From assembly GCF_000226295.1 (NCBI RefSeq), contig NC_016024.1, forward strand, positions 1-64,000: 64,000 nt of DNA, given 5' to 3'. The notes beneath the pieces were generated by a model. The model saw only the letters and a list, made by a program, of their open reading frames with translations. It searched no databases and was not told the DNA's origin. The stretch is from Chloracidobacterium thermophilum B (lineage in GTDB: Bacteria > Acidobacteriota > Blastocatellia > Chloracidobacteriales > Chloracidobacteriaceae). The number at the start of each line of letters is the position of its first letter. The stretch's first letter is position 1. The translations under genes were made by a program, and so were the position numbers. Shown one piece after another: positions 1-8,749 of this stretch.

Positions 1-1395
1 ATGATGGACGACGAAAAGTGGACTGCCTTTCTGAGGGAGATCGAAAGGCGTATCAACCACGAAAGCTTCAGCACGTGGTTCAAGCCGGTGACATTGCATG
101 CCTGCCAGGGGGACACCATTTACCTCCGCGTTCCCAACCGAAGCTATGAGGACTGGATTACAGAGACCTACCATGAGTATGTCGAAGAAGCCCTGAAAGC
201 CGTTGGATGCGGTGGGGCGCGCTTGGTGTTTGTCTATACGGAGTCACCTGAACCCAAGTCTGCCAACGGGTTGCTTGACGATGAGTCTCCCAAGTCAGGC
301 AAAGATGCCTTTTCCTTTGGTGTCTTTGACAGCGAACTCTCCGAGGGGTTGGCGGGCGCACGCATTGTTGACCTTGAACCCCTCGAACTCCCGCTCAACC
401 CAAAATACACCTTTGACACCTTTGTTGTCGGCTCGTGCAATCAGTTTGCGCGCGCCGCTGCCATGGCGGTAGCTGACACGCCGACCCGCACCTACAACCC
501 CCTGTTCATCTATGGCGGCGTGGGGCTTGGCAAGACTCACCTGATGCACGCCATCGGTCATGCCATCCGCAACCGGGACCGCCACATGCGGTTGGTGTAC
601 ATCTCCTCGGAAAAGTTCATGAACGAACTCATCAATGCCATCCGGTACGACAAAGCCCAGGCGTTCCGCGAGAAGTACCGGAGCATTGACGTGCTGCTGA
701 TTGACGATATTCAGTTCATTGCCGGCAAAGAACGCACCCAGGAAGAGTTCTTCCACACCTTCAACGCCCTCTACGATGCCCAGAAGCAGATTGTTATTTC
801 CAGCGACTGCCCACCACGTGAAATCCCTACGCTGGAGGAGCGCCTTCACTCCCGTTTCGAGTGGGGACTTATTGCTGACCTTCAGCCGCCTGACTTGGAG
901 ACCAAGGTCGCCATTCTGAAACGCAAGGCTGATCTGGAAAAAATTGACCTGAGTGACAACGTGGCCCTGTTCATCGCCGGAAAAATCAAGTCGAACATCC
1001 GTGAGCTGGAAGGGTCACTCATCCGGCTGGTGGCATACGCCTCACTCAAGCAGCGCCCGATTGACATTGAGCTGTGCAAAGAGGTCCTCAACATTGAGGA
1101 AGAAGAACGCCCCATCACCATTGAAATGATCCAGCGGGTCGTCAGCGACCACTACGGGCTGCGGGTGGCTGACCTCAAATCCAAGAACAACTCACGCAAT
1201 ATCGCGGTGCCACGGCAAGTCGCCATGTACTTGTGCAAGCAGCTCACCAACCACAGCCTGCCTGAAATCGGACGCCACTTCGGCAACAAGCACCATACAA
1301 CCGTGCTCCACAGTTGCGAGAAGATTTCCCGCCTCTACCAGACCCAAAACGATTTCCACAGGCTCATCAACAACCTAATTAGTTCATTGAAATAG
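1..1395 (+). CDS. dnaA: Chromosomal replication initiator protein DnaA
   Basis: DnaA binds 9-mer boxes at oriC, oligomerises with ATP and melts the origin. The 464-residue protein has the full family layout: an N-terminal helicase-loading domain (about 1-80), a variable linker, an AAA+ domain with Walker A GLGKTH at 175-180 and Walker B LLIDDIQF near 235, and a C-terminal helix-turn-helix with the box-recognition signature HHTTVLHS near 430. The ATG is doubled at the start (MM), so the true start could be either one. An origin follows directly downstream, the usual bacterial arrangement. The window begins at the first base of the gene, so its promoter is not visible. Confidence 0.98.
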   Translation: MMDDEKWTAFLREIERRINHESFSTWFKPVTLHACQGDTIYLRVPNRSYEDWITETYHEYVEEALKAVGCGGARLVFVYTESPEPKSANGLLDDESPKSGKDAFSFGVFDSELSEGLAGARIVDLEPLELPLNPKYTFDTFVVGSCNQFARAAAMAVADTPTRTYNPLFIYGGVGLGKTHLMHAIGHAIRNRDRHMRLVYISSEKFMNELINAIRYDKAQAFREKYRSIDVLLIDDIQFIAGKERTQEEFFHTFNALYDAQKQIVISSDCPPREIPTLEERLHSRFEWGLIADLQPPDLETKVAILKRKADLEKIDLSDNVALFIAGKIKSNIRELEGSLIRLVAYASLKQRPIDIELCKEVLNIEEEERPITIEMIQRVVSDHYGLRVADLKSKNNSRNIAVPRQVAMYLCKQLTNHSLPEIGRHFGNKHHTTVLHSCEKISRLYQTQNDFHRLINNLISSLK

Positions 1396-1404
1396 ACTTA
1401 GGGG

Positions 1405-1430
1405 AGTTTTCCACAGATCTGTGGAAAACT
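1405..1430. repeat. 26-bp perfect palindrome carrying two opposed DnaA boxes
   Basis: Bases 1405-1417 are the exact reverse complement of 1418-1430, with no loop. Each half contains one TTTTCCACA box (1407-1415 plus, 1420-1428 minus), so two boxes face each other four bases apart. It begins only ten bases after the dnaA stop codon. Confidence 0.9.
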
Positions 1431-1442
1431 GCCTGTGGATGA

Positions 1443-1501
1443 CCTGTGGAACCTGTGGAAAACTCTGCCCACCTCCCGAAGTTTTCCACAGGTTCCACAG
1501 G
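1443..1501. repeat. 22-bp perfect inverted repeat in oriC, 15-base loop
   Basis: The arm at 1443-1464 is the exact reverse complement of 1480-1501, with 15 unpaired bases between. Each arm carries one strong TTTTCCACA box and one weaker GGTTCCACA box in tandem. As single-stranded DNA or RNA it would fold into a long stable hairpin. Confidence 0.9.
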
Positions 1502-1668
1502 AAAGGGCTTTTTTTCCACAGCTTTTTCCACAGCCGAATTCAAATCCAAGTGTTCTAAAATCAATAACTTGTAATTTTTTTCCACATTTCCACAGGCCCT
1601 ACTAGGACTACTAGATCATGATCCATGTGGATATTTCATGAAGCGTAGTAAAAGATGCCCGCCCGGAA

Positions 1669-3378
1669 TCAGCGGTACATAGCCGCAGGGGCCGCCTGCT
1701 CAGGGCAAATCTCGACCTTCAAACCGGGAAAGACCGTTGCCCAAATCGGCAGCACCTGCTGGGCGCACCACACTTCCAGGCTGATGTCCGTGTTGTCCAC
1801 GGAAATGGGCACAATCTGCAGGCTCTGGTCCTGCATCTCCACAATGACTTCCTTGACTTTGCCGCCGTGGCGACGGTCAAGGGCATCGGCGAGGCGCAGG
1901 ATGGGAATCAGCCTGGTGACGGTTTCCTGATGGACCGGCAGAAGGCGGGTGAAGTCTTCGTGCTTGCGTTTTGGAAGTGAGCCACGGTGGTAGCGCGCCA
2001 GATTGGCAATGATGGCTATCTCGTGTGGATGGAAGCCGGGAAGCTCGGCGTGACGAATGAGGTACATCGCATGTTTGTGATGGCTTGTGTGTGCGATGTG
2101 GTAGCCAATATCGTGCAGCAGCGCCGCGTAGCGAAGCCATTCCCGTTCACGCATGCCCAATCCGTGGAGGGGCAGGGTCTGGTCGAAAATCTGCTCAGCA
2201 AGCTTGGCGGTGTGGTGGGCGTGGCCGGCTTCGTAGGCATACCGGCGGGCAACGGAGAGAATACTGTGCTCCCGGATGTCCCCGGCTGACAGAGGCGTAT
2301 GGGAAAGCGACCAGCCCTGTTCACGCAGGTAGTTGATGACAACTCCTTCCCGCAGCGACCACTCGCAGGTAGTCAGATGTTGAATACCCAGTTCCCGGAA
2401 AATGGTCTCCAGCAGGATGCCGCCGGCAACGATGATGTCAGCCCGGCGACTGTCCACACCGGGAAGTTTGCGTCGCGCTTTGTGCGGCATCCGTTGCAGA
2501 CGGCGGTTGAGGGCTTGCAGCTCTGCGTAGGTCAGTTCTGATGCAAAGGATGTAAATGCGACCTTCTTGGGCGCTGGGGCCTTTGTTTCCAGGGAGTGTG
2601 TATCGGGCTTGGCAGCGGCAAGGGCGAGGATGGTTCCAGAGGTTCCGACGACCCGCTGAAAACCTCCGGCCTCCTGGATTTCACGTACCGTCCGGGCAAG
2701 GCCGCTCTGAATGTAGGTGGTGAGGGCTTCAATTTCAGCGCGCGAAGGTGGGTCCTGCCGGCTCAGAAACTGCTCCTGAAGACGAACTGCGCCCAGCTTG
2801 ACCGAGGCCAGATAGGTTGGCGTCTGGCCGTCCGTCAGAATGAACTCGGTGCTTCCGCCCCCGACGTCAATGATGAGTCCGCGTTCACCCTGGAAATCGG
2901 TAACTTCAGCGACCGCCAGAGCAATGAGACGGGCTTCCTCGACGCCGGGGAGAATCTCAACTTTCAGCCCGATCTCCTGCTCAACACGCTGAAGGAACAC
3001 GTCCCGGTTCCAGGCTTCCCGGATGGCGCTCGTCGCCACCACTAACACGGCTGTCACGTCGTGCGCATGCGCCAGGTCGGTGAAACGACGGAGCGTGGCG
3101 ACGGCAGCTTTGATTTTTTCATCCGTCAGGTGGTGAGTCTCGGTAAGACCGGCGGCCAGGCGTACGGTGTCTTTCTCCCGTTCAATGATACGCAGTCTTT
3201 CTCCCGGACGGGCTTCAGCAATGATGAGATGGATCGAGTTTGAGCCAACGTCTATCGCCGCAACGCGGTGAAGTGCTGAACCCGGCCTAGGTGAGATGCT
3301 TTGACGGGTAGCCGCAGGCAATGTGAGTTCCAAGGAGGTGGGATGATTCCAACCAGAGGCCGGCAGAGATGAAGCCAA
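1669..3378 (-). CDS. ppx: Exopolyphosphatase / guanosine pentaphosphatase (Ppx/GppA family) with HD domain
   Basis: It is predicted to hydrolyse inorganic polyphosphate or pppGpp. The ASKHA ATPase core is clear: phosphate-1 loop DVGSNSIHLII near residue 43 and phosphate-2 loop DVGGGSTEFI near 165. A C-terminal HD phosphohydrolase-like domain contains LLHDIGYHIAHTSHHKH near 420. At 569 residues it is the long Ppx form with the HD region. The conserved fold begins about 35 residues in, so the true start may lie downstream of the ATG chosen here; no internal ATG precedes the core. Family assignment is firm, but Ppx versus GppA preference cannot be read from sequence. Confidence 0.88.
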   Translation of the reverse strand: MASSLPASGWNHPTSLELTLPAATRQSISPRPGSALHRVAAIDVGSNSIHLIIAEARPGERLRIIEREKDTVRLAAGLTETHHLTDEKIKAAVATLRRFTDLAHAHDVTAVLVVATSAIREAWNRDVFLQRVEQEIGLKVEILPGVEEARLIALAVAEVTDFQGERGLIIDVGGGSTEFILTDGQTPTYLASVKLGAVRLQEQFLSRQDPPSRAEIEALTTYIQSGLARTVREIQEAGGFQRVVGTSGTILALAAAKPDTHSLETKAPAPKKVAFTSFASELTYAELQALNRRLQRMPHKARRKLPGVDSRRADIIVAGGILLETIFRELGIQHLTTCEWSLREGVVINYLREQGWSLSHTPLSAGDIREHSILSVARRYAYEAGHAHHTAKLAEQIFDQTLPLHGLGMREREWLRYAALLHDIGYHIAHTSHHKHAMYLIRHAELPGFHPHEIAIIANLARYHRGSLPKRKHEDFTRLLPVHQETVTRLIPILRLADALDRRHGGKVKEVIVEMQDQSLQIVPISVDNTDISLEVWCAQQVLPIWATVFPGLKVEICPEQAAPAAMYR

Positions 3379-3578
3379 CTACGACATACAACGTTGGCGA
3401 GGCTAGCAAAAGATTGACCGCACCTCAAGTAACTGACACGCCATGAAGACAGTGCGAAAGTGGGGGCAACGTCAATGAACTTCGGTTTGGCACTCCCGCT
3501 GCAGCCATCCTGCTGGGAAGGACGGCGGGGTGGGAGACGCCAGCCCACCACTTTCGCCTTACGGAGGATATTACCTGA

Positions 3579-4352
3579 ATGTCGTCCCCAAGACACACCT
3601 TTGAGCGACGATTGGCTTGCTGTTGTTTTGCGCCTCTTATGGCGCTGGCCTTTGTTCATCCCACTGCCATTGCCCAGTCCAAGTCACCAGCAAAGCCGGC
3701 TGTCAGTCAGCCCGCTGTCACGCCAGAGGAAAAGACGCCCAAAAGCACACCGGCGCTGACAAATGAGCAACTTCAGGCCGACCCCGAAGCCGCCCTCAAG
3801 GTACTGCTCGAAGGCAATCGCCGCTTTGCCGCCGGCGAAACCATCCATCCCCGCCAGGACATTGCGCGGATTCGTGAAACGGCCAAAGGGCAAAAACCCT
3901 TTGCCATCATCATCGGCTGCTCTGATTCCCGGGTGCCCAACGAAATCGTCTTTGACCAGGGACTGGGCGACCTGTTCATCGTACGGACGGCCGGCCAGGT
4001 TTCAACCTACGCTTCGTGGGGAAGTATCGAGTTTGCTGAGGAAGTGCTTGGTGCCAAGCTCATCTTCGTGCTGGGGCACACGAAATGCGGCGCAGTGCAG
4101 GCGGCTGTCCGGGTGCCGGAGGTGCCAGGGCACATTGTCACCCTCATCAACGACATCAAGCCTGCTGCCCAGCGGGTCAAGGGCCAGCCCGGCGATGAAG
4201 TCGAAAACGCCGTCCGGGAAAACGTCCGCATGCAGGTCGAAAAGCTCAAAAATCTTGAGCCGGTTCTGGCCAAGCGGTTTCGTGAGGGCAAGCTCAAGAT
4301 CGTCGGCGGCGTCTATGACATTGACACCGGTCTCATCACGCTCGTCGAGTAG
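3579..4352 (+). CDS. Exported beta-class carbonic anhydrase
   Basis: It interconverts CO2 and bicarbonate. The 257-residue protein starts with a hydrophobic signal peptide ending at about residue 32 (APLMALAFVHPTAIAQS), then a Pro/Ala/Lys-rich linker, then the beta-CA fold from about 68. The zinc ligands and catalytic dyad are all present: Cys114, Asp116 and Arg118 in CSDSRVP, and His167 and Cys170 in HTKCGA. GGAGG at 3563-3567 supports this start. Export is unusual for a beta-CA in a bicarbonate-uptake cluster and implies action in the periplasm. The gene lies 75 bases upstream of sbtA and is probably co-transcribed with it. Confidence 0.93.
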   Translation: MSSPRHTFERRLACCCFAPLMALAFVHPTAIAQSKSPAKPAVSQPAVTPEEKTPKSTPALTNEQLQADPEAALKVLLEGNRRFAAGETIHPRQDIARIRETAKGQKPFAIIIGCSDSRVPNEIVFDQGLGDLFIVRTAGQVSTYASWGSIEFAEEVLGAKLIFVLGHTKCGAVQAAVRVPEVPGHIVTLINDIKPAAQRVKGQPGDEVENAVRENVRMQVEKLKNLEPVLAKRFREGKLKIVGGVYDIDTGLITLVE

Positions 4353-4427
4353 TGCATCCACCAGGCTGGCATAGCGCTGCTGTGCCAGCCGACCACCAGC
4401 CACACACCCACGCACGAGAGGAAAACC

Positions 4428-5513
4428 ATGAACGCTACCCAAGCGATGTTCTTGAGCTTGTTGTCGCCAATGGTGCTCGCTTTCATCCTTGGCGTCATTG
4501 CCACCCGCGTCAAAAGCGACCTGAAATTTCCCGAAGACCTCTACACGGCGCTGACGATTTACCTTCTTGTCGCTATCGGTCTCAAGGGTGGCTACAAGCT
4601 TTCCATCAGTCACCTGAGCGACTTCTGGCGACCGGGCCTGGCAGCGATTGCGCTGGGAGTCATTATTCCGATAGTGAGTTATTACATCCTGCGGCAGCTA
4701 GGAAAGTTCAACGTCTGGAACGCGGCGGCCATCGCAGCCCACTATGGCTCGGTGTCCGCTGTGACCTTTGGCGAGGCCATTGCCTTCCACGACACGCTCA
4801 AGGAAGAAGCCTTGCGGGCAGCTATCGAAGCCGGCACCGTTGCCGCTGGGACGGCGGCCGATGCCCCGGCAGCTTTGGCGGTCTATCAGGCGCAGGGACT
4901 CAACTACGAAGGGTTCATGCCTTCGCTGTTAACCATCATGGAAGTTCCGGCCATTCTGGTGGCCATCATCATCGCCCGCCTGCAGAGTCGTGAGGATTCG
5001 CTGGACGCCGGGGAAGGCGGGACGATGGGCGAGGTTCTGCGGGAGTTGCTGGCCGGGAAAAGCACCCTGCTGCTCATTGGGTTTCTCATTGTTGGTTATG
5101 TTTCAGGGAAGCGCGGCTGGGAGCAGGTAGCCCCGTGGTTTGACACGCCATTCCGGGGCGTCCTGACCCTGTTCCTGCTTGAAGCCGGTCTCGTGACCGG
5201 GCGGCGTCTGGAAGACCTGAAGAAAGTCGGTCCGTTTCTCGTTGCCTTTGGCATTCTGATGCCCATTGCCAGCGCTGTGGCAGGCATCTTTGCCGGTCGG
5301 CTTGCGGGAATGACCATGGCGGGAGCGACGGTCTTGGGCGTTCTGGCCGCCAGCGCTTCATATATTGCCGCACCGGCGGCGTGTCGCGTCGCACTGCCAA
5401 AAGCCAGCCCGACCTACTACCTCACGGCCTCCCTGGCCATCACCTTTCCGTTCAACATTATTGTCGGGCTGCCGCTGTACCACTTCATTGCCACCAGGGT
5501 CTATGGGCTGTAG
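4428..5513 (+). CDS. sbtA: SbtA-type sodium-dependent bicarbonate transporter
   Basis: SbtA proteins are Na+/HCO3- symporters first described in cyanobacteria. This 361-residue protein is highly hydrophobic, with about ten membrane segments in two inverted halves separated by a polar loop near 185-205 (RLQSREDSLDAGEGGTMGE). Start and end motifs, such as FILGVIATRVKSDLKFPEDLY and the glycine-rich last helices, match the family (formerly DUF897). GAGAGGAAA lies just before the ATG. The gene sits between an exported carbonic anhydrase and a PII-like partner gene 20 bases downstream, which strongly supports bicarbonate transport. Confidence 0.9.
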   Translation: MNATQAMFLSLLSPMVLAFILGVIATRVKSDLKFPEDLYTALTIYLLVAIGLKGGYKLSISHLSDFWRPGLAAIALGVIIPIVSYYILRQLGKFNVWNAAAIAAHYGSVSAVTFGEAIAFHDTLKEEALRAAIEAGTVAAGTAADAPAALAVYQAQGLNYEGFMPSLLTIMEVPAILVAIIIARLQSREDSLDAGEGGTMGEVLRELLAGKSTLLLIGFLIVGYVSGKRGWEQVAPWFDTPFRGVLTLFLLEAGLVTGRRLEDLKKVGPFLVAFGILMPIASAVAGIFAGRLAGMTMAGATVLGVLAASASYIAAPAACRVALPKASPTYYLTASLAITFPFNIIVGLPLYHFIATRVYGL

Positions 5514-5533
5514 GTCTGAAAAGGAGGACACCG

Positions 5534-5836
5534 ATGAAAACATTCGAGATGAAGCTCGTGGTGATTATTACCGAAGACGAGCTGGAGCCGCGTCTGACGA
5601 AGGAAATCCTGGCTCTGGGGGCGCGTGGCTATACGGCCAGCCGGGTGCATGGCGAGGGTTGGCACGGCGCGCGAAAGAGCGAGTGGGAAGGGGAGAACGT
5701 CCGCATCGAGACCATCGTGCCGGAGCCTGTTGCCAACAGCATTCTGGCACACATCGCCGATCGCTACCTGCCGCACTATGCCACCGTGGTTTACATGCAG
5801 ACGGTGAGCATCCTGCGCGTTGAAAAGTTCACATAG
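5534..5836 (+). CDS. sbtB: SbtB-like PII signalling protein
   Basis: SbtB is a trimeric PII-like protein that binds adenine nucleotides and gates SbtA. The 100-residue product has the ferredoxin-like PII fold: beta-1 KLVVIITEDEL, the GARGYT turn, a short T-loop around residues 35-55, and a final strand YATVVYMQTVSILRV. The ATG at 5534 was chosen because AAAAGGAGG (5519-5527) sits just upstream, and upstream in-frame sequence overlaps sbtA and looks noncoding. Its place directly after sbtA is the canonical sbtAB order. The CGPC-like C-terminal redox motif of some SbtB proteins is absent. Confidence 0.88.
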   Translation: MKTFEMKLVVIITEDELEPRLTKEILALGARGYTASRVHGEGWHGARKSEWEGENVRIETIVPEPVANSILAHIADRYLPHYATVVYMQTVSILRVEKFT

Positions 5837-5904
5837 CACTAGCCCCGGAGGTAACCGCGGGTGTGTGGATGTGCTGGCCAAGGGCTGGAATTTCTGTGCA
5901 GCTT

Positions 5905-5933
5905 TTGACTTGCTTTCCAACTGAAACTAGAAT
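5905..5933 (+). promoter_or_regulatory. Sigma-70-type promoter for the NYN-domain gene
   Basis: A TTGACT -35 element (5905-5910) and a TAGAAT -10 element (5928-5933) are separated by exactly 17 bases. The pair lies about 70 bases before the ATG at 6004, in a 167-base gap after sbtB. A second TTGACA at 5935-5940 has no good -10 partner. Confidence 0.6.
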
Positions 5934-6003
5934 GTTGACAAGCCAAAAACGAGGCGGCTTTTCACATTCCTGACCGTTTATTCAGTTCACAGAAAGCAGT
6001 CGC

Positions 6004-7068
6004 ATGGCATCCAATGATCTCCGGAGCAGTTCCTCCGGATCGCATCTCGCTCATGCTCCATCAAACCGTGGCCGGGTAGCGATCTTCATTGATGGCAATA
6101 ACCTGTTTCACGCCGCGCGGTCGGCTGGCGTCGAAATAGACTACGCCAAGCTCCTTGCCTACCTCCGGGGGGAGGACCCGCTGCTGCGGGCCTTCTTTTA
6201 TACCGGAGTGGACCAGCAGGCGGAGCGCCAGCAGGGGTTTCTGCTCTGGATGCGCCGCAACGGCTACCGTGTCGTACAGAAAGAACTCAAAACCTTCCCG
6301 GATGGCACCAAGAAAGCCAACCTCGATGTCGAAATTGCCGTGGATATGCTGTCACTGGCCGACAAGTACGACACGGCTATCCTCGTCAGCGGGGATGAAG
6401 ACTTTACTTATGCCCTCAATGTGATTGCCTACAAGGGGGTACGGGTTGAGGTGGCTGGCTTCCGTGCCAACACTTCGCCGCGCCTGATTGACGTTGCCGA
6501 CCGCTTTCACGAACTGGATGCCATCGTGACCGACATCAGCAAGTCTCCAAGCAAGCGGGACTCGCAACAGACAGAAGCTCTGCGTCCAAGTGGAGAGTGG
6601 TCAATTTCACCGGATCGCCCGGCTGAGAAACCCGAATTGAGTGGAGCCACGGCCTCTCCGGCAGAAACCGGCAGCGTTGAAGTACCTGATGAACAACCCA
6701 GTCAGCCACCGGTTTCAGGGGGCACGGGAGAACTTGTTGGAAAACCCACCCAGCCGACGGAAACGGCATCATCGGGAACAGCACCCCTGGAAACAGTGCC
6801 GGCGGTTGTCGAACCACCGCCTGTCACCGTGGACAATATCGTTGTGGGGGCGCTCCAGTCTGGCGAACATCCCGTCGTGATGGCTGATGAATGGGAGGCA
6901 TCAGAACTACCAGCCGAAGCGATGCCCGGTTCTACCTTGGAGCTGTCGGCCCTTGTGCCTTCGCCGGAACTGCCCGAAACCGGTAGGCCGGAACCTGGCA
7001 CCGAAGGCGATACGGTTGGCAGCGACACACCAGGAGCTGAGCAAAGCCCGAAGGTCGGGCAACGCTGA
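6004..7068 (+). CDS. NYN-domain (LabA/DUF88-like) protein with long Pro/Glu-rich tail
   Basis: NYN domains are PIN-like folds that often act as RNases. Residues about 20-175 carry the expected acidic residues: IFIDGNNLFHAA, NLDVEIAVDML and LVSGDEDF. This places the gene in the LabA/YihE-type DUF88 family. From about 180 to 354 the protein becomes low-complexity, rich in Pro, Glu, Ser and Thr, with no recognisable fold, so it is probably disordered. A good promoter (5905-5933) precedes it, suggesting separate transcription from sbtAB. The substrate is unknown. Confidence 0.82.
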   Translation: MASNDLRSSSSGSHLAHAPSNRGRVAIFIDGNNLFHAARSAGVEIDYAKLLAYLRGEDPLLRAFFYTGVDQQAERQQGFLLWMRRNGYRVVQKELKTFPDGTKKANLDVEIAVDMLSLADKYDTAILVSGDEDFTYALNVIAYKGVRVEVAGFRANTSPRLIDVADRFHELDAIVTDISKSPSKRDSQQTEALRPSGEWSISPDRPAEKPELSGATASPAETGSVEVPDEQPSQPPVSGGTGELVGKPTQPTETASSGTAPLETVPAVVEPPPVTVDNIVVGALQSGEHPVVMADEWEASELPAEAMPGSTLELSALVPSPELPETGRPEPGTEGDTVGSDTPGAEQSPKVGQR

Positions 7069-7120
7069 GCACCTGACCTCCGGGGCGACAAAATCAACAC
7101 GCTGGCGTCGAAGTTACGGA

Positions 7121-8749
7121 CTACAGCAGGTTTCCCGTCAGCACAAATGGCCCAAGGTGTGGACCGGGCTGATTGAGACAGGTTTCAAGCGCCAGCCGGA
7201 GCATTGGACGGAGGTCTTCCGGCGGCAGCACGGCATCGCAGAAACCACGCGCTGCCGCAAACCGGGCATCGAGCTGCGCTTCGTAGGTGGCCCGAACGGC
7301 ATCCATTTCCGCCTGCAAGTCGGCGTCCGGCGATTTTCCTTCCGCCTTGAGCCGTTCCAGTTGGGCTGAAAACAGCGCCATGACGGCCGATTCACCTTCC
7401 ATGACGCCCATGCGTCCGGTGGGCAGCGAGAAGATGAAGTTCGGGTCGAAACCCTGTCCGGCCATGGCGTAGTAGCCAGCGCCCGACGCATGGTTGACCG
7501 TCAGCACCAGCTTGGGCACGGTGGCCGTCGCCATGGCTTCAACGAAGTGAGCGCCGGCGCGGATGATGCCGGACTGCTCGGCTTCGACGCCGACCATAAA
7601 GCCCGACACATCCTGCACGAAAAGCAGGGGCAGGCGGTGCCGGTTGCAGGTTTCGATGAAGTAGGCCACCTTCTCGGCGCTTTCCCGATAGACAATGCCG
7701 CCGAAGCGCGGTGGCCGGTCGCCGGTGGACTTGATGAGGCCCCGCCGGTTGGCAATCAACCCAACCGGGATGCCTTCGACCCGCGCGTGGGCGCAAATCA
7801 TTTCACGGGCGTAATCGGCCTGAAACTCATCGAAGGAATCAGCATCCAGCAGGGTGTCAAGCAGGGCTTCAACATCGTAGGGAAGCCGGTGATCGGCCGG
7901 CAGGATTTGATATGCCTCCCGTGGGTCGCGCCGGGGAGGCCGCGCTGGTGTAACCGAAACGGCACGGGGCGGCGGTGGCGGCAGCTCCGCCACCAACCGC
8001 CGGAGCCGCGCCAGACAGGCCGCATCATCCGGCTCGCGGTAATGCGCCACGCCGGAAACTGTCGTGTGCATCCGCGCACCGCCTAACGCTTCCGGGTCCG
8101 AGGTCTGCCCCGTCGCTCCGCGCACGAGGTTGACCCCGCCAAGGCCCATGAAACTCGTGCCTTCAACCATGACGATGACATCCGACAGCGCTGGCAGATA
8201 GGCGCCGCCGGCAATGCACTGCCCCATCACGGCAGCCAGTTGTGGTATGCGCAGATGCCGGCGCATCAGCGAGTTGTAGTAAAACAGCCGGGCCGCGCCA
8301 TACTGTCCGGGAAAGACGCCTCCCTGATAGGGCAGGTTGACGCCGGCCGAATCCACCAGGTAGGCAATCGGCACACGGCAGCGCATGGCCACTTCCTGGG
8401 CCCGTAGCATCTTCGTAATGGTTTCGGGAAACCAGGCGCCGGCCTTTACCGTGGGGTCATTGGCTACAACCACAATCTCGCGTCCGTGGCAGCGTCCGAT
8501 ACCCGTCACCACGCCGGCTGCCGGCGCTTGTCCGTCATACCGGTCGTAGGCCACGAGCAGGCCTATTTCGAGGAAGGGGGAACCGGGATCGAGCAACCCG
8601 GCAATGCGTTCGCGGGCCGTCAGCTTCCCTTGGGCGTGGAGGCGCTCGATTTTGGCTTCACCGCCGCCCAGTCGGAGCCGGGCTTCAAGTTCCCGCAGTT
8701 CGGCCGTCAGGCGTTCCAGATTCTGCGACATCGTGGTTTTCAGCGACAT
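7121..8749 (-). CDS. Acyl-CoA carboxylase, carboxyltransferase (beta) subunit
   Basis: This biotin-dependent carboxyltransferase subunit (542 residues) moves CO2 from carboxybiotin to an acyl-CoA such as propionyl-, methylcrotonyl- or geranyl-CoA. It has two crotonase-fold halves: an N half with VVVANDPTVKAGAWFPET and a C half with oxyanion-forming GAGYYAMAG. The NDPTVK and LVDSAGVNLP signatures lean to the methylcrotonyl/geranyl-CoA group, but the acyl substrate is not settled. No biotin carboxylase or biotin carrier gene is adjacent, so its partners must be elsewhere. A second ATG at 8731 (MSQNLERL) is an equally good start. The start overlaps the upstream gene by 10 bases. Confidence 0.88.
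   Translation of the reverse strand: MSLKTTMSQNLERLTAELRELEARLRLGGGEAKIERLHAQGKLTARERIAGLLDPGSPFLEIGLLVAYDRYDGQAPAAGVVTGIGRCHGREIVVVANDPTVKAGAWFPETITKMLRAQEVAMRCRVPIAYLVDSAGVNLPYQGGVFPGQYGAARLFYYNSLMRRHLRIPQLAAVMGQCIAGGAYLPALSDVIVMVEGTSFMGLGGVNLVRGATGQTSDPEALGGARMHTTVSGVAHYREPDDAACLARLRRLVAELPPPPPRAVSVTPARPPRRDPREAYQILPADHRLPYDVEALLDTLLDADSFDEFQADYAREMICAHARVEGIPVGLIANRRGLIKSTGDRPPRFGGIVYRESAEKVAYFIETCNRHRLPLLFVQDVSGFMVGVEAEQSGIIRAGAHFVEAMATATVPKLVLTVNHASGAGYYAMAGQGFDPNFIFSLPTGRMGVMEGESAVMALFSAQLERLKAEGKSPDADLQAEMDAVRATYEAQLDARFAAARGFCDAVLPPEDLRPMLRLALETCLNQPGPHLGPFVLTGNLL

Larger units (their letters stand above)
1396..1668. other. Replication origin (oriC) with clustered DnaA boxes
   Basis: This 273-base gap between dnaA and the converging exopolyphosphatase gene is packed with DnaA-box sequences. 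Seven exact matches to TTWTNCACA are visible: plus strand at 1407-1415, 1482-1490, 1512-1520, 1524-1532 and 1578-1586; minus strand at 1420-1428 and 1454-1462. Near matches lie at 1434-1442, 1445-1453, 1491-1499, 1586-1594 and 1626-1634. An AT-rich stretch at about 1533-1581 is the likely unwinding element. Tandem CTACTAG-type triplets at about 1599-1613 could serve as DnaA-trio contacts, which is only a suggestion. Position next to dnaA and box density make oriC the clear reading. Confidence 0.9.
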
